Assembly (NCBI GenBank): GCA_023459215.1
Contig: JAEWVF010000031.1
Coordinates: 1 to 29,239 of the forward strand
DNA length: 29,239 nucleotides
Reading direction: 5' to 3'
From: Chloroflexota bacterium
GTDB lineage: Bacteria; Chloroflexota; Anaerolineae; Anaerolineales; Villigracilaceae
The position numbers and the translations under genes were made by a program. Of this stretch, positions 1 through 7,266 are shown piece after piece. A model generated the notes under the pieces. That model saw only the letters and a program-made list of their open reading frames with translations, did not search any database and was not told where the DNA came from. Every line of letters begins with the position of its first letter. Position 1 is the first letter of the stretch.

Positions 1-195
1 CCGCGCGCCCGTAGGGCAGTCCGTCCAATCCGCGTAATCCGTGTCCAGATTTTGGTTTTTAAGCGCCCATTGAGCCAAGATTCCTGCTTTGCCAGACTCG
101 TAAAAACGAACTCTAAAGTCAAGTTAATGAGTGAAAGTAACAAGTTGCCTTTTGGCCTTATTCCCTTGTCCACTTTTTTGCTTCGCAACTTTTTG
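1..195. other. Intergenic region downstream of glmU
   Basis: No gene is supported here. Two near-identical 9-mers, AATCCGCGT and AATCCGTGT, lie next to each other at 28-45. Three copies of ACTTTTTTGCT or its 10-nt variant lie at 172-182, 188-197 and 198-208, the last two running into the end of glmU. No clear intrinsic terminator for glmU is visible. A short open frame on the plus strand here is antisense to the glmU end and has no supporting signal. Confidence 0.6.
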
Positions 196-1548
196 CTACT
201 TTTTTGCTAAATTCTTAATCGCCCGCGCCGGCACCCCAACTACCAGCGTATCTTCAGGCACGTTCTTCGTCACCACCGCCCCGGCGCCGGTGCGTGAGCG
301 CGCGCCAATTTCAAGCGGAGCCACCAGCATCGTATCCGAACCAATAAAAACATCCTCGCCAATCGTGGTCGGGTGTTTTTTCGCCCCATCATAATTACAG
401 GTAATCGTGCCGGCGCCAATATTGGTATTTGCGCCAATTTCAGCATTGCCGATATACGAAAAATGGCCCATTTTGACGCCTTCGGCCAGGTGCGAATCCT
501 TGACCTCGCCAAAATTGCCCATATGAACGTGATTGCCCAAATGCGCGCCCTTTCTCAGCCGCGCAAACGGCCCCATATCGACATCGTTTTCGAGCAGCGC
601 GCCGTCCAGGTCGGCCATCAGCACCTTGCAGCGGTCGCCAATCGTGGTATTGCGGATGATGGTATTCGGTCCGATGGCGCAATCTTCGCCGATGGATGTT
701 TTGCCGTGCAAGTAGGTATTCGGCCACAGGATCGTATCACGCCCGATCCTGACTCCCGCTTCGATGTAGGTTGTCTCAGGCTGGATCATGGTCACGCCGT
801 TGAGCATGTGGCCGTTATTGATGCGTTTGCGCATGGCGGCTTCGGCCTCCGCCAGGTGGATGCGGCTGTTGACGCCAATCGTCTCGACCATATCGTCCAT
901 CACGATGGCCTGTACCGGCAGGTTTTGCTCGACCGCCAGGGCAACGGTATCGGTCAGGTAATACTCACCCTTGGGCGAAAGCGGAATCCGTTTCAGCGCC
1001 GCCCACAGCCACTCGGAGCGGAAACAATATGCGCCCACGTTGAGTTCCTTGATCGCCAACTGGGCAGAATCGGCCTGGGCCTCCTCCACAATCGCGGCAA
1101 CGGTACCATCCGCCTTACGGACAATCCGCCCAAACCCGCGCGGGTCTTCAGCGATGACGGTCAGCAGGGTTAGCGGGCCGGGGTTGGCCTGCTGGGCAGA
1201 CACCAGTTTCTGGACAGTTTCAGCGCGCAACAGCGGCATATCGCCGTAGGTGACGAGCACCAGGTCGGTCTGACCGCTGAGCAGGCTTTCGGCCTGCATG
1301 ACGGCATGTCCGGTGCCGAGCTGCTCGGCCTGGACAACAAAGCGCGCCGCATCCCCGACCGCCGTCTGGACTGCATCCGCGCCGTGACCGATTACCATGA
1401 CCGGGGTCTCGGTGCTGGCCGCGCGGGCGGCATCCAGGGCATAGAAAACCATCGGCTGACCGCAGATTTTGTGCAGCATTTTGGGCAATTTTGATTTCAT
1501 GCGTGTGCCCTGGCCGGCTGCCAGGATGACGGGGGTTATTCTGGTCAT
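196..1548 (-). CDS. glmU: Bifunctional UDP-GlcNAc pyrophosphorylase / GlcN-1-P acetyltransferase GlmU
   Basis: GlmU acetylates glucosamine-1-phosphate with acetyl-CoA and then couples the product to UTP, giving UDP-GlcNAc for peptidoglycan and other glycans in the cytoplasm. The N-terminal nucleotidyltransferase half opens with LAAGQGTRM followed by the SKLPK signature lysine (about residues 9-23), and GDMPLL follows near residue 103. The C-terminal half (about 255-450) is a left-handed beta-helix of hexapeptide repeats, with the acetyltransferase stretch around HFSYIGNAEIG and GTITCNYDG. At 450 residues it is full length for the family. The ATG at 1546-1548 has a GGAG five bases upstream. 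It stops with TAG and lies downstream of tRNA-Gln on the same strand, possibly sharing its transcript. The identification is firm because both domains and their motifs are present. Confidence 0.96.
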   Translation of the reverse strand: MTRITPVILAAGQGTRMKSKLPKMLHKICGQPMVFYALDAARAASTETPVMVIGHGADAVQTAVGDAARFVVQAEQLGTGHAVMQAESLLSGQTDLVLVTYGDMPLLRAETVQKLVSAQQANPGPLTLLTVIAEDPRGFGRIVRKADGTVAAIVEEAQADSAQLAIKELNVGAYCFRSEWLWAALKRIPLSPKGEYYLTDTVALAVEQNLPVQAIVMDDMVETIGVNSRIHLAEAEAAMRKRINNGHMLNGVTMIQPETTYIEAGVRIGRDTILWPNTYLHGKTSIGEDCAIGPNTIIRNTTIGDRCKVLMADLDGALLENDVDMGPFARLRKGAHLGNHVHMGNFGEVKDSHLAEGVKMGHFSYIGNAEIGANTNIGAGTITCNYDGAKKHPTTIGEDVFIGSDTMLVAPLEIGARSRTGAGAVVTKNVPEDTLVVGVPARAIKNLAKK

Positions 1549-1574
1549 GGGAACTCCGGTGTTAGTAATCGTCT

Positions 1575-1636
1575 AGAATGCAGAATGCAGAATGCAGAAT
1601 GCAGAATTTTTCATTCCACATTCTGCATTCTGCATT
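1575..1636. repeat. Heptamer tandem repeat with inverted partner
   Basis: Four copies of AGAATGC plus a partial fifth (1575-1607) are followed after a 12-nt spacer by the inverse sequence ATTCTGCATTCTGCATT (1620-1636). RNA from either strand could form a 17-bp hairpin. It lies between tRNA-Gln and glmU and could serve as a terminator or processing structure for the tRNA transcript, although no T-run follows directly on the minus strand. Confidence 0.85.
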
Positions 1637-1643
1637 TCAGTCA

Positions 1644-1717
1644 TGGCTGGGGCGCCTGGATTCGAACCAAGATCCACGGCTCCAAAGGCCGGTGTGCTGC
1701 CATTGCACCACGCCCCA
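1644..1717 (-). tRNA. tRNA-Gln (anticodon UUG)
   Basis: A complete 74-nt cloverleaf is readable on the minus strand. The acceptor stem TGGGGCG pairs perfectly with CGCCCCA, followed by discriminator G and an encoded CCA. The D stem is GTGC/GCAC, the anticodon loop is CTTTGGA (U33, anticodon TTG), and the T arm is CTTGG-TTCGAAT-CCAGG. The first anticodon-stem pair is a C-T mismatch. The UUG anticodon and the U1/G73 pattern fit glutamine. It sits between the response regulator and glmU. Confidence 0.95.
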
Positions 1718-1730
1718 GTGAGCGGGCAAT

Positions 1731-1759
1731 ATTGTATCACAGGGCTTGAGAGCGCGCAA
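1731..1759 (-). promoter_or_regulatory. Putative promoter of tRNA-Gln
   Basis: On the minus strand TTGCGC (1754-1759) and TACAAT (1731-1736) are separated by 17 bases, with the tRNA 5' end 13 bases downstream of the -10 box. Spacing and position fit a sigma-70-type promoter, although the -35 box is only a partial match. Confidence 0.6.
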
Positions 1760-1774
1760 CAGCGCAACCTTGAT

Positions 1775-2800
1775 TCAATTTTTCTTTTCGTCTTTGGGCG
1801 CCAGGCCCAGTTGGGCGGCCTGCTCGTAGGTGAGTTTGTCCGGCTCGGTATATTGTGGGCCTTGTTCGATGGCCTGATCCCAGAAGGCATTGGCGTCCAC
1901 CTTGGTTTCAGAAGCTTTTCTCAACAGTTCATCAAACTCAATCGGAATGGTGGCCGATTCAAGATAGGCCGGGATGCCCTGCTGAACCGGTTCTTCAACC
2001 ACTTCGGCAACGCCGATTTGCGATAGGCTTTCAAGGATTTCGGCTTTACTGGCGTTGAGAATATCCAGAGTTGCAGAGATGGCAGTCAGGTCGGCAAGGT
2101 TATGGCCAACCACCCACAAAACATGCGCCTGTCCGAGCGGGACAAATACCAAATCATGGTCATCGCAATCGAACAGATGCAGGTGGAACTTGTTTTTGCC
2201 CAGCAAACTGGCAACTTTTTGGGCCGCATTGTGCATCCCCATCAGGGAGGAGATCAGCGAAACCCGGTGATTGGTATCGGGCAGCTCGCCCGCTTCGGCC
2301 TGGACATGCCCAAGGCTGTCGAGCAGGAAAACCGCATCAGCCGAAAGCGACTTGCGCAAGCCGGCCAGGTAATCGGCCAGGCCTTTGCGCTCTTCTTTTT
2401 CCTGTTCAGCGGGGGCTTGCAGGATGGTACGCGCCAGTCCCAGGCAGCGCTCGACCGCATCCAGAAAATCTGCCATGGGAACGGGCTTGGTAAAAAAGGC
2501 ATCCGCCCCGGCTTTCTCGATTTCCGCGCGTGTCTTTGGCTCGGAAACCCCGGAAATGATGATAATCTTCATGTTTGGGTAGCGCGCGCGCATCTTCTGC
2601 ATCAACTCGGTGCCGCTCATCCCCGGCAGGCGATAATCCACCACCAGTAAATCCACTGAGACGCGCGAAGCCTCCAGCAAGGCTTCTTCGCCTGAAGGCG
2701 CCTCGCTTACGGCCAGTCCCTGCTCAATGGTTTCCAACGCAGAACGCAGCAAACGGCTTACTTCGCGCTGGTCATCCACAATCAAAATCCGATTCGCCAT
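1775..2800 (-). CDS. Response regulator with C-terminal roadblock/LC7-like region
   Basis: The N-terminal 120 residues form a CheY-like receiver. The acidic pair is DD at 9-10, the phospho-acceptor is Asp55 in VVDYRLPGMSG, the conserved Ser lies in IIIISG, and the Lys lies in FFTKPVP. The rest (about 125-260) resembles a roadblock/LC7 or other small alpha/beta sensor domain, with VFLLDSLGHVQAEAG and repeated hydrophobic strands. A charged tail follows, and no DNA-binding or enzymatic output domain is seen. The receiver presumably takes phosphate from an unlinked histidine kinase, and the C-terminal part would act by protein contact. I chose the ATG at 2800 because AGGTGA sits five bases upstream. 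An in-frame GTG three codons earlier overlaps that site. The gene follows the terminator of the ATPase pair, so it is probably its own unit. Confidence 0.85.
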   Translation of the reverse strand: MANRILIVDDQREVSRLLRSALETIEQGLAVSEAPSGEEALLEASRVSVDLLVVDYRLPGMSGTELMQKMRARYPNMKIIIISGVSEPKTRAEIEKAGADAFFTKPVPMADFLDAVERCLGLARTILQAPAEQEKEERKGLADYLAGLRKSLSADAVFLLDSLGHVQAEAGELPDTNHRVSLISSLMGMHNAAQKVASLLGKNKFHLHLFDCDDHDLVFVPLGQAHVLWVVGHNLADLTAISATLDILNASKAEILESLSQIGVAEVVEEPVQQGIPAYLESATIPIEFDELLRKASETKVDANAFWDQAIEQGPQYTEPDKLTYEQAAQLGLAPKDEKKN

Positions 2801-2837
2801 TTTGATCACCTGAATTTAGGAATAAAACTATTATAAA

Positions 2838-2877
2838 TCAAAACTTCCCCCCGCTTTCAGCAGAAAACGAGGGGAAG
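2838..2877 (-). terminator. Intrinsic terminator after second ATPase pair
   Basis: On the minus strand a roughly 15-bp stem (outer arms CTTCCCC/GGGGAAG, inner arms CGTTTTC/GAAAGCG with wobble pairs) with a TGCT loop is followed by TTTT. It begins nine bases after the stop of the last ATPase gene and separates the transporter cluster from the response regulator. Confidence 0.85.
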
Positions 2878-2885
2878 CGCGGTTA

Positions 2886-3896
2886 TTAATACAGCCAGCA
2901 GGCAACCCAATGGTCAAGACCAACTTCCTTGAATACAGGTTCTTCCTGCGAACAAATATCCTTGGCGACAGGGCAGCGCGGATGGAAACGGCAGCCCTTG
3001 GGCGGGTTAAGCGGACTGGGCACATCCCCTTTCAGGATGGTGCGTTCGCGCTTCAAGGTCGGGTCCGGGATCGGGATGGCCGACATCAAGGCCCTGGTAT
3101 AGGGATGCAGCGGATTGGCGAACAATTCTTCACGCGCGGTCAGTTCGACCATTTTTCCCAAATACATGACAGCAACCCGGTTCGAGATATGCTCGACCAC
3201 ACTCAGGTTGTGGGCAATGAAAAGGTAGGTCAGGCCAAACTCCGCCTGCAAATCTTTCAGGATGTTGAGCACCTGCGACTGGATCGAAACATCCAGCGCG
3301 GAAACCGGCTCATCGCAAACGATAAACTTTGGTCGCAGGGCTAGGGCGCGGGCAATGCCAATGCGCTGGCGCTGTCCGCCCGAAAACTCGTGCGGGTAAC
3401 GCCGGGCATGGTAATCTTCGAGACCCACTTTTTTGAGCGTATCGATCATCATCTCGAAACGCTCCTGGCGCGAGCCGATATTGTGGATGTTCAGGCCTTC
3501 CATCACCGATTCGCCAATCGGCATACGCGGATCGAGCGAGGCATACGGGTCCTGGAAGATAATCTGCATATTGCGGCGCATCTGCTTCAACTCTGCCCCG
3601 CGCAATTTCAAGACATCCTGCCCGTCAAAGGTGACGTTGCCTGAAGTCGGTTCAATCAAGCGTAACATGGAACGGCCCACGGTGGTTTTGCCACAGCCCG
3701 ACTCGCCAACCATGCCAAGGGTTTCACCTTCGCGCACCGTGAACGAGACCTTATCCACGGCCTGCACATAGGCCACAACCCGCTGCAATAAACCGGCTCT
3801 GACCGGGAAATACTTAACCAGATTTTCAACCTTGACCAATTCCCTGGATTTCAACTTGTCACCAGATTCATTCTGCATTTCGAGCTTCTCTGTCAT
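2886..3896 (-). CDS. Oligopeptide/dipeptide ABC transporter ATP-binding protein, F type (second pair)
   Basis: This is one of two nucleotide-binding subunits that energise a peptide or related solute importer at the inner face of the membrane. Visible motifs are Walker A GESGCGKTT (64-72), a Q-loop FQDPYASLDPR typical of the OppF/DppF branch, signature FSGGQRQRIGIARAL, Walker B FIVCDEPVSALD and the switch histidine in FIAHNLSVV. The C-terminal oligo_HPY extension carries the cysteines CRFHPRCPVAKDIC and ends CWLY. At 336 residues it is normal length. It follows the partner D-type ATPase with a short gap. An ATG with GGAG about 11 bases upstream is used, although an internal Met7 is possible. 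The transported substrate cannot be read from this subunit. Confidence 0.93.
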   Translation of the reverse strand: MTEKLEMQNESGDKLKSRELVKVENLVKYFPVRAGLLQRVVAYVQAVDKVSFTVREGETLGMVGESGCGKTTVGRSMLRLIEPTSGNVTFDGQDVLKLRGAELKQMRRNMQIIFQDPYASLDPRMPIGESVMEGLNIHNIGSRQERFEMMIDTLKKVGLEDYHARRYPHEFSGGQRQRIGIARALALRPKFIVCDEPVSALDVSIQSQVLNILKDLQAEFGLTYLFIAHNLSVVEHISNRVAVMYLGKMVELTAREELFANPLHPYTRALMSAIPIPDPTLKRERTILKGDVPSPLNPPKGCRFHPRCPVAKDICSQEEPVFKEVGLDHWVACWLY

Positions 3897-3917
3897 GGTT
3901 CAATAATCTCCGGGCGC

Positions 3918-4952
3918 TCAGGCAACTTGATGAACAGAAAGCGGAGCGCGATGATTCTCGGCGTCTTGATACAGCCAACAGCGCACTTTGTGGCCATTAC
4001 TGTCCACCTGCATCAATTCCGGGGATTGCGCTGTACAAACAGCCAACTGGTACTGCTCGCGGGCGCGGCAGCGCGGAGCAAAGCGGCAGCCAGGCGGCAG
4101 GTTAACCAGGTTGGGCACGGAGCCGGGAATTACCTCCAGGCGATCCTTGAGCTTGCCCAAAACCGGGATGGAGCCAATCAGCCCCTGCGTGTAAGGGTGC
4201 AGCGGACGAGCAAAAATGGTCTGAACGTCAGCCTGTTCAACAATCTGGCCAGCGTACATGACCGCCACTCGCTCGCACATTTCAGAAACAACGCCCAAGT
4301 CGTGCGTGATCAGGATAATCGCCGTGCCGATATTCTCGCGCAGGTTGCGCATCAAATCCAAAATCTGGGCCTGGATGGTGACATCCAGGGCGGTGGTCGG
4401 CTCGTCAGCAATCAGCAGGTTCGGCACGCAAGCCAGGCCCATCGCAATCATGACACGCTGGGCCATCCCGCCGGAAAGCTCATGCGGATACGCTTCCGCG
4501 CGTCTTTCCGGCTCCGGAATCCCAACCATTTGCAGCAACTCAATCGCGCGCGCCAGTCCAGCTTCCTTGCTCATCCCCTGGTGAATGCTGAGCACCTCGG
4601 CAATCTGATCGCCAACCTTGAAAACGGGATTGAGCGCTGTCTGCGGCTGTTGGAAAATCATGGAAACGCGGTTGCCGCGCACCTGAATCATTTCATCTTC
4701 GCTGGCCTGAACCAGGTCTTTTCCTTCGAAAAAAATCTGGCCCTCGACAATTTTCCCCGGAGCGCTGATCAAACGCATGATCGAAAGGGATGTGACACTT
4801 TTGCCGCAACCAGATTCCCCGACCAGGCCAAGCACCTCGCCAGGTTTTACATAGAAATCAACACCGTCGACCGCTTTAACCACACCGTCTTCGGTATAAA
4901 AGTAAGTTTTCAGGTTGCGCACGTCAAGCAAAAGTTGACCACTGTCACTCAT
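3918..4952 (-). CDS. Oligopeptide/dipeptide ABC transporter ATP-binding protein, D type (second pair)
   Basis: This is an ATPase of the OppD/DppD branch. It shows Walker A GESGCGKSV, Q-loop FQQPQTALNPVF, signature LSGGMAQRVMIAMGL, Walker B LLIADEPTTALD, the H-loop ITHDLGVV and the cysteine-containing oligo_HPY tail (CRFAPRC, CWLY). Its 344 residues are typical. The start has GGGAG about nine bases upstream. It lies 20 bases ahead of the F-type ATPase, so the two are probably co-translated and form a heterodimer. A strong terminator lies just upstream (4992-5027), so this pair is either read through at low level or has its own promoter. No permease is encoded next to it, so it may serve a transporter elsewhere or act as an alternative pair for the cluster's permeases. 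Confidence 0.93.
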   Translation of the reverse strand: MSDSGQLLLDVRNLKTYFYTEDGVVKAVDGVDFYVKPGEVLGLVGESGCGKSVTSLSIMRLISAPGKIVEGQIFFEGKDLVQASEDEMIQVRGNRVSMIFQQPQTALNPVFKVGDQIAEVLSIHQGMSKEAGLARAIELLQMVGIPEPERRAEAYPHELSGGMAQRVMIAMGLACVPNLLIADEPTTALDVTIQAQILDLMRNLRENIGTAIILITHDLGVVSEMCERVAVMYAGQIVEQADVQTIFARPLHPYTQGLIGSIPVLGKLKDRLEVIPGSVPNLVNLPPGCRFAPRCRAREQYQLAVCTAQSPELMQVDSNGHKVRCWLYQDAENHRAPLSVHQVA

Positions 4953-4991
4953 ACAATAACTCTCCCTGCCTCATGGATATTTGCAGCAAAC

Positions 4992-5027
4992 AAAAAAGGA
5001 TGATGGGATTTTCGTTTCCCATCATCC
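4992..5027 (-). terminator. Strong intrinsic terminator inside the transporter cluster
   Basis: On the minus strand a perfect 11-bp stem (GGATGATGGGA/TCCCATCATCC, 8-nt loop) is followed directly by six T. It lies eight bases after the stop of the 69-residue membrane protein and 40 bases before the second ATPase pair. It therefore marks the end of the main transporter transcript. Confidence 0.92.
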
Positions 5028-5034
5028 TGGTCTA

Positions 5035-5244
5035 TCAGTTATCACGGTCGCGATGATCGCGCACAAAACCTGCCGACCAAATCAACGCCAAGGCTACGCC
5101 GATCACTGAGCCCATATAGGAGGCAAAAAGGACGAACAGGTTCGATGGAATGACTTTGATTATTGTCAGGAAAGGAACAGCAACGCCAGCCAAAACCAGC
5201 AAAAAACCGATAATCAGTAAGCGGTAATAGCGCAAACGGGCCAT
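5035..5244 (-). CDS. Small membrane protein, two predicted transmembrane helices
   Basis: The product is a 69-residue protein with two long hydrophobic stretches (about residues 8-28 and 34-58) flanked by basic residues at the N-terminus (MARLRYYR) and a charged tail (RDHRDRD). I do not recognise a family. It is the last gene of the main transporter operon: its ATG is nine bases after the stop of the F-type ATPase, and no good ribosome site is visible, which suggests translational coupling. A terminator follows at once. The position suggests an accessory part of the transporter or a small membrane protein co-expressed with it, but nothing in the sequence shows its role. Confidence 0.72.
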   Translation of the reverse strand: MARLRYYRLLIIGFLLVLAGVAVPFLTIIKVIPSNLFVLFASYMGSVIGVALALIWSAGFVRDHRDRDN

Positions 5245-5253
5245 GTTCTGCGA

Positions 5254-6276
5254 TTATTTATACAACCAGCAAGCCGCCATGTGCTCCGGGGCCGGCTCAA
5301 ACTCAGGCGGAACCTGGACTTCGCACATTCCCTTGATCGCCTGCGAACAACGCGGGTGGAAGCGACAACCGGCAGGCGGATTGACAAGGCTCGGCGGCTC
5401 ACCGGGGGGCAGTTCACGGTAAGTCAACGCATTGCGCGCGTCCGGGTCGGATGTCGCTTCGAGCAAGGCCTGGGTATAGGGATGGCGCGGGTCCTGCACC
5501 AGAGATTCGATGCGGCTGCGCTCGACCAGTTTGCCGGCGTACATGACAAAGATGCGCTCAGAGAAATAACGGACGGTCGAGAGGTCATGGGTGATGTAAA
5601 TCACGGCCAGGTTGTGCTTTTCCTGCAAATTACGCAACAACTTCAGGATTTCAACGCGCACCGAAGCGTCCAGCATGGAAACAGGCTCGTCAGCAACCAA
5701 AAGTTTTGGCTCAAGAATCATGGCCCTGGCAATAACAACGCGCTGCTGTTGCCCGCCGCTCAACATATGCGGGAATTTTTGCAGGAAGTCATCCGGCGGA
5801 CTCATCTTGACTTCTTCCATCACCTTGCGGATGCGGTCGAGACGCTCCGCTTTGCTCTTGACGCCATTGATGATCAGCGGCTCTTCAAGGATGCGCTCCA
5901 CGGTCATGAAGGGGGCCAAGGCCCCGTATGGGTCCTGCTGGACATAACCAACCAGTGAGCGATACGATTTCAACTCTTTGCGATCCATTTTGCTCAAATT
6001 GCGCCCCTGGAAGACAATATCACCCTTGGTTGGGGTATTGATTCCCAAGATGGTCTTCATCAAACTGGATTTTCCACAACCGCTCTCGCCGACAACTGCG
6101 GTCGATTCGCCATATTTCAAGTTAAAGTTGACCCCATCCACAGCGCGGACATAGCCTGCGTGGCCGAAGCCCCAACGTTTCAATTCAAACCAGACATGCA
6201 AATCTTCCACAGAGAGCAGAATATCACCAGCCTGCGCTGCGGGAGCATCTGTTTTCAAGTCGACATTTAAAGCCAT
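5254..6276 (-). CDS. Oligopeptide/dipeptide ABC transporter ATP-binding protein, F type (first pair)
   Basis: This ATPase subunit carries Walker A GESGCGKSS, Q-loop VQQDPYGALAPF, signature LSGGQQQRVVIARAM, Walker B LLVADEPVSMLD, switch histidine ITHDLSTV and an oligo_HPY cysteine tail (CRFHPRC, CWLYK). I place the start at the ATG at 6276 (340 residues, MALNVDLK) because GAGGAG sits seven bases upstream. A frame extension of 16 codons further upstream lacks such a site. A VWFELKRWGFGHAGYVRAVDG stretch before Walker A is longer than in typical OppD and fits the F branch. It follows the D-type ATPase by 29 bases and precedes the small membrane protein. Confidence 0.93.
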   Translation of the reverse strand: MALNVDLKTDAPAAQAGDILLSVEDLHVWFELKRWGFGHAGYVRAVDGVNFNLKYGESTAVVGESGCGKSSLMKTILGINTPTKGDIVFQGRNLSKMDRKELKSYRSLVGYVQQDPYGALAPFMTVERILEEPLIINGVKSKAERLDRIRKVMEEVKMSPPDDFLQKFPHMLSGGQQQRVVIARAMILEPKLLVADEPVSMLDASVRVEILKLLRNLQEKHNLAVIYITHDLSTVRYFSERIFVMYAGKLVERSRIESLVQDPRHPYTQALLEATSDPDARNALTYRELPPGEPPSLVNPPAGCRFHPRCSQAIKGMCEVQVPPEFEPAPEHMAACWLYK

Positions 6277-6305
6277 GCGATTACTCCTCAGTTCCTGTAT
6301 GCGAT

Positions 6306-7262
6306 CTATTCGTACAACCAGCACTTAACCAGCCGTTCCTGCTTTTCAAAAACGGTCGGTTCCTGGTCGCACTTCTCAAAACGATGCGGACAGCGGTCGG
6401 CAAAACGGCAGCCAGTCGGCGGGTTAAGCAGGCTGGGCGGCTGGCCGGTGATGAAATGAGGTTCTTTATCGCCACGCAAACGCGGGACACTGGCCATCAA
6501 CATCTGTGAATAGGGATGCAACGGTTCGGTAAAGAAGCGCATGGCATCGCTGGACTCGATAATCTGGCCTGCATACATTACCGCAACGCGATCTGCCAGC
6601 TCACTGGAGGTGGCGATATCATGTGTGATCAGGATAAAGCTGATTTCAAGCTCTTTCTTGATACGCTTCAAAACATTGAAGATATTGGCCTGGGTCAAAA
6701 CATCCAGCGCGGAGGTCGGTTCATCAAGAACAATCAGGCTTGGGGCGGTCACCAGGGACATCGCAATCGCCACGCGCTGGCGCATGCCACCGCTCAACTC
6801 AAAAGCATAGCGCGTCAGGAAATCAACCGGCACGCCAACGTGTTGGAACATCTTTTTGGCCTGTTCAAGCGCTTCTTCCTTCTTGACGCCATGATGAACC
6901 ATCATCGGCTCGGCAACCTGATCCCCCACCCGCAATACCGGGTTGAGAGAGTTCATAGCCGCCTGCGGAACCAGGGACATGCGCACCCAACGAATCTGCT
7001 GGCGATATTCTTCATCGCTCAACGCCATCGTATCCTGGCCATCCAGGATAATCTGACCAGAATAGGATTCGATGTTGCGGGGCAACAGGCGCAGCAACGC
7101 TTTGGCAAGCGAAGTCTTGCCGCAACCCGATTCGCCCAAAACCACAACAGCTTCCTTGAAGCCTAATTCGAAGTTAACTTTGTCCACTGCCTTGACAGCG
7201 CCTCTGGCTGTGCGAAAATACAAAACCAAATCCTTAATGGTGAGTAATTTTTTATCAGCCAT
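6306..7262 (-). CDS. Oligopeptide/dipeptide ABC transporter ATP-binding protein, D type (first pair)
   Basis: This D-type ATPase shows Walker A GESGCGKTS, Q-loop VPQAAMNSLNPVL, signature LSGGMRQRVAIAMSL, Walker B LIVLDEPTSALD and H-loop ITHDIATS, with the oligo_HPY tail CRFADRCPHRFEKC and CWLYE. The start is placed at the ATG at 7262 (318 residues, MADKKLLTI), four bases after the stop of the upstream permease. A 21-codon upstream extension would overlap the permease and looks spurious. The immediate junction to the permease supports a single operon of binding protein, two permeases and two ATPases. Confidence 0.93.
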   Translation of the reverse strand: MADKKLLTIKDLVLYFRTARGAVKAVDKVNFELGFKEAVVVLGESGCGKTSLAKALLRLLPRNIESYSGQIILDGQDTMALSDEEYRQQIRWVRMSLVPQAAMNSLNPVLRVGDQVAEPMMVHHGVKKEEALEQAKKMFQHVGVPVDFLTRYAFELSGGMRQRVAIAMSLVTAPSLIVLDEPTSALDVLTQANIFNVLKRIKKELEISFILITHDIATSSELADRVAVMYAGQIIESSDAMRFFTEPLHPYSQMLMASVPRLRGDKEPHFITGQPPSLLNPPTGCRFADRCPHRFEKCDQEPTVFEKQERLVKCWLYE

Positions 7263-7266
7263 GAGA

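Noticed and set aside
373..1173. 266-codon plus-strand frame
   Set aside because: It is antisense to glmU, which has clear family motifs over its whole length.
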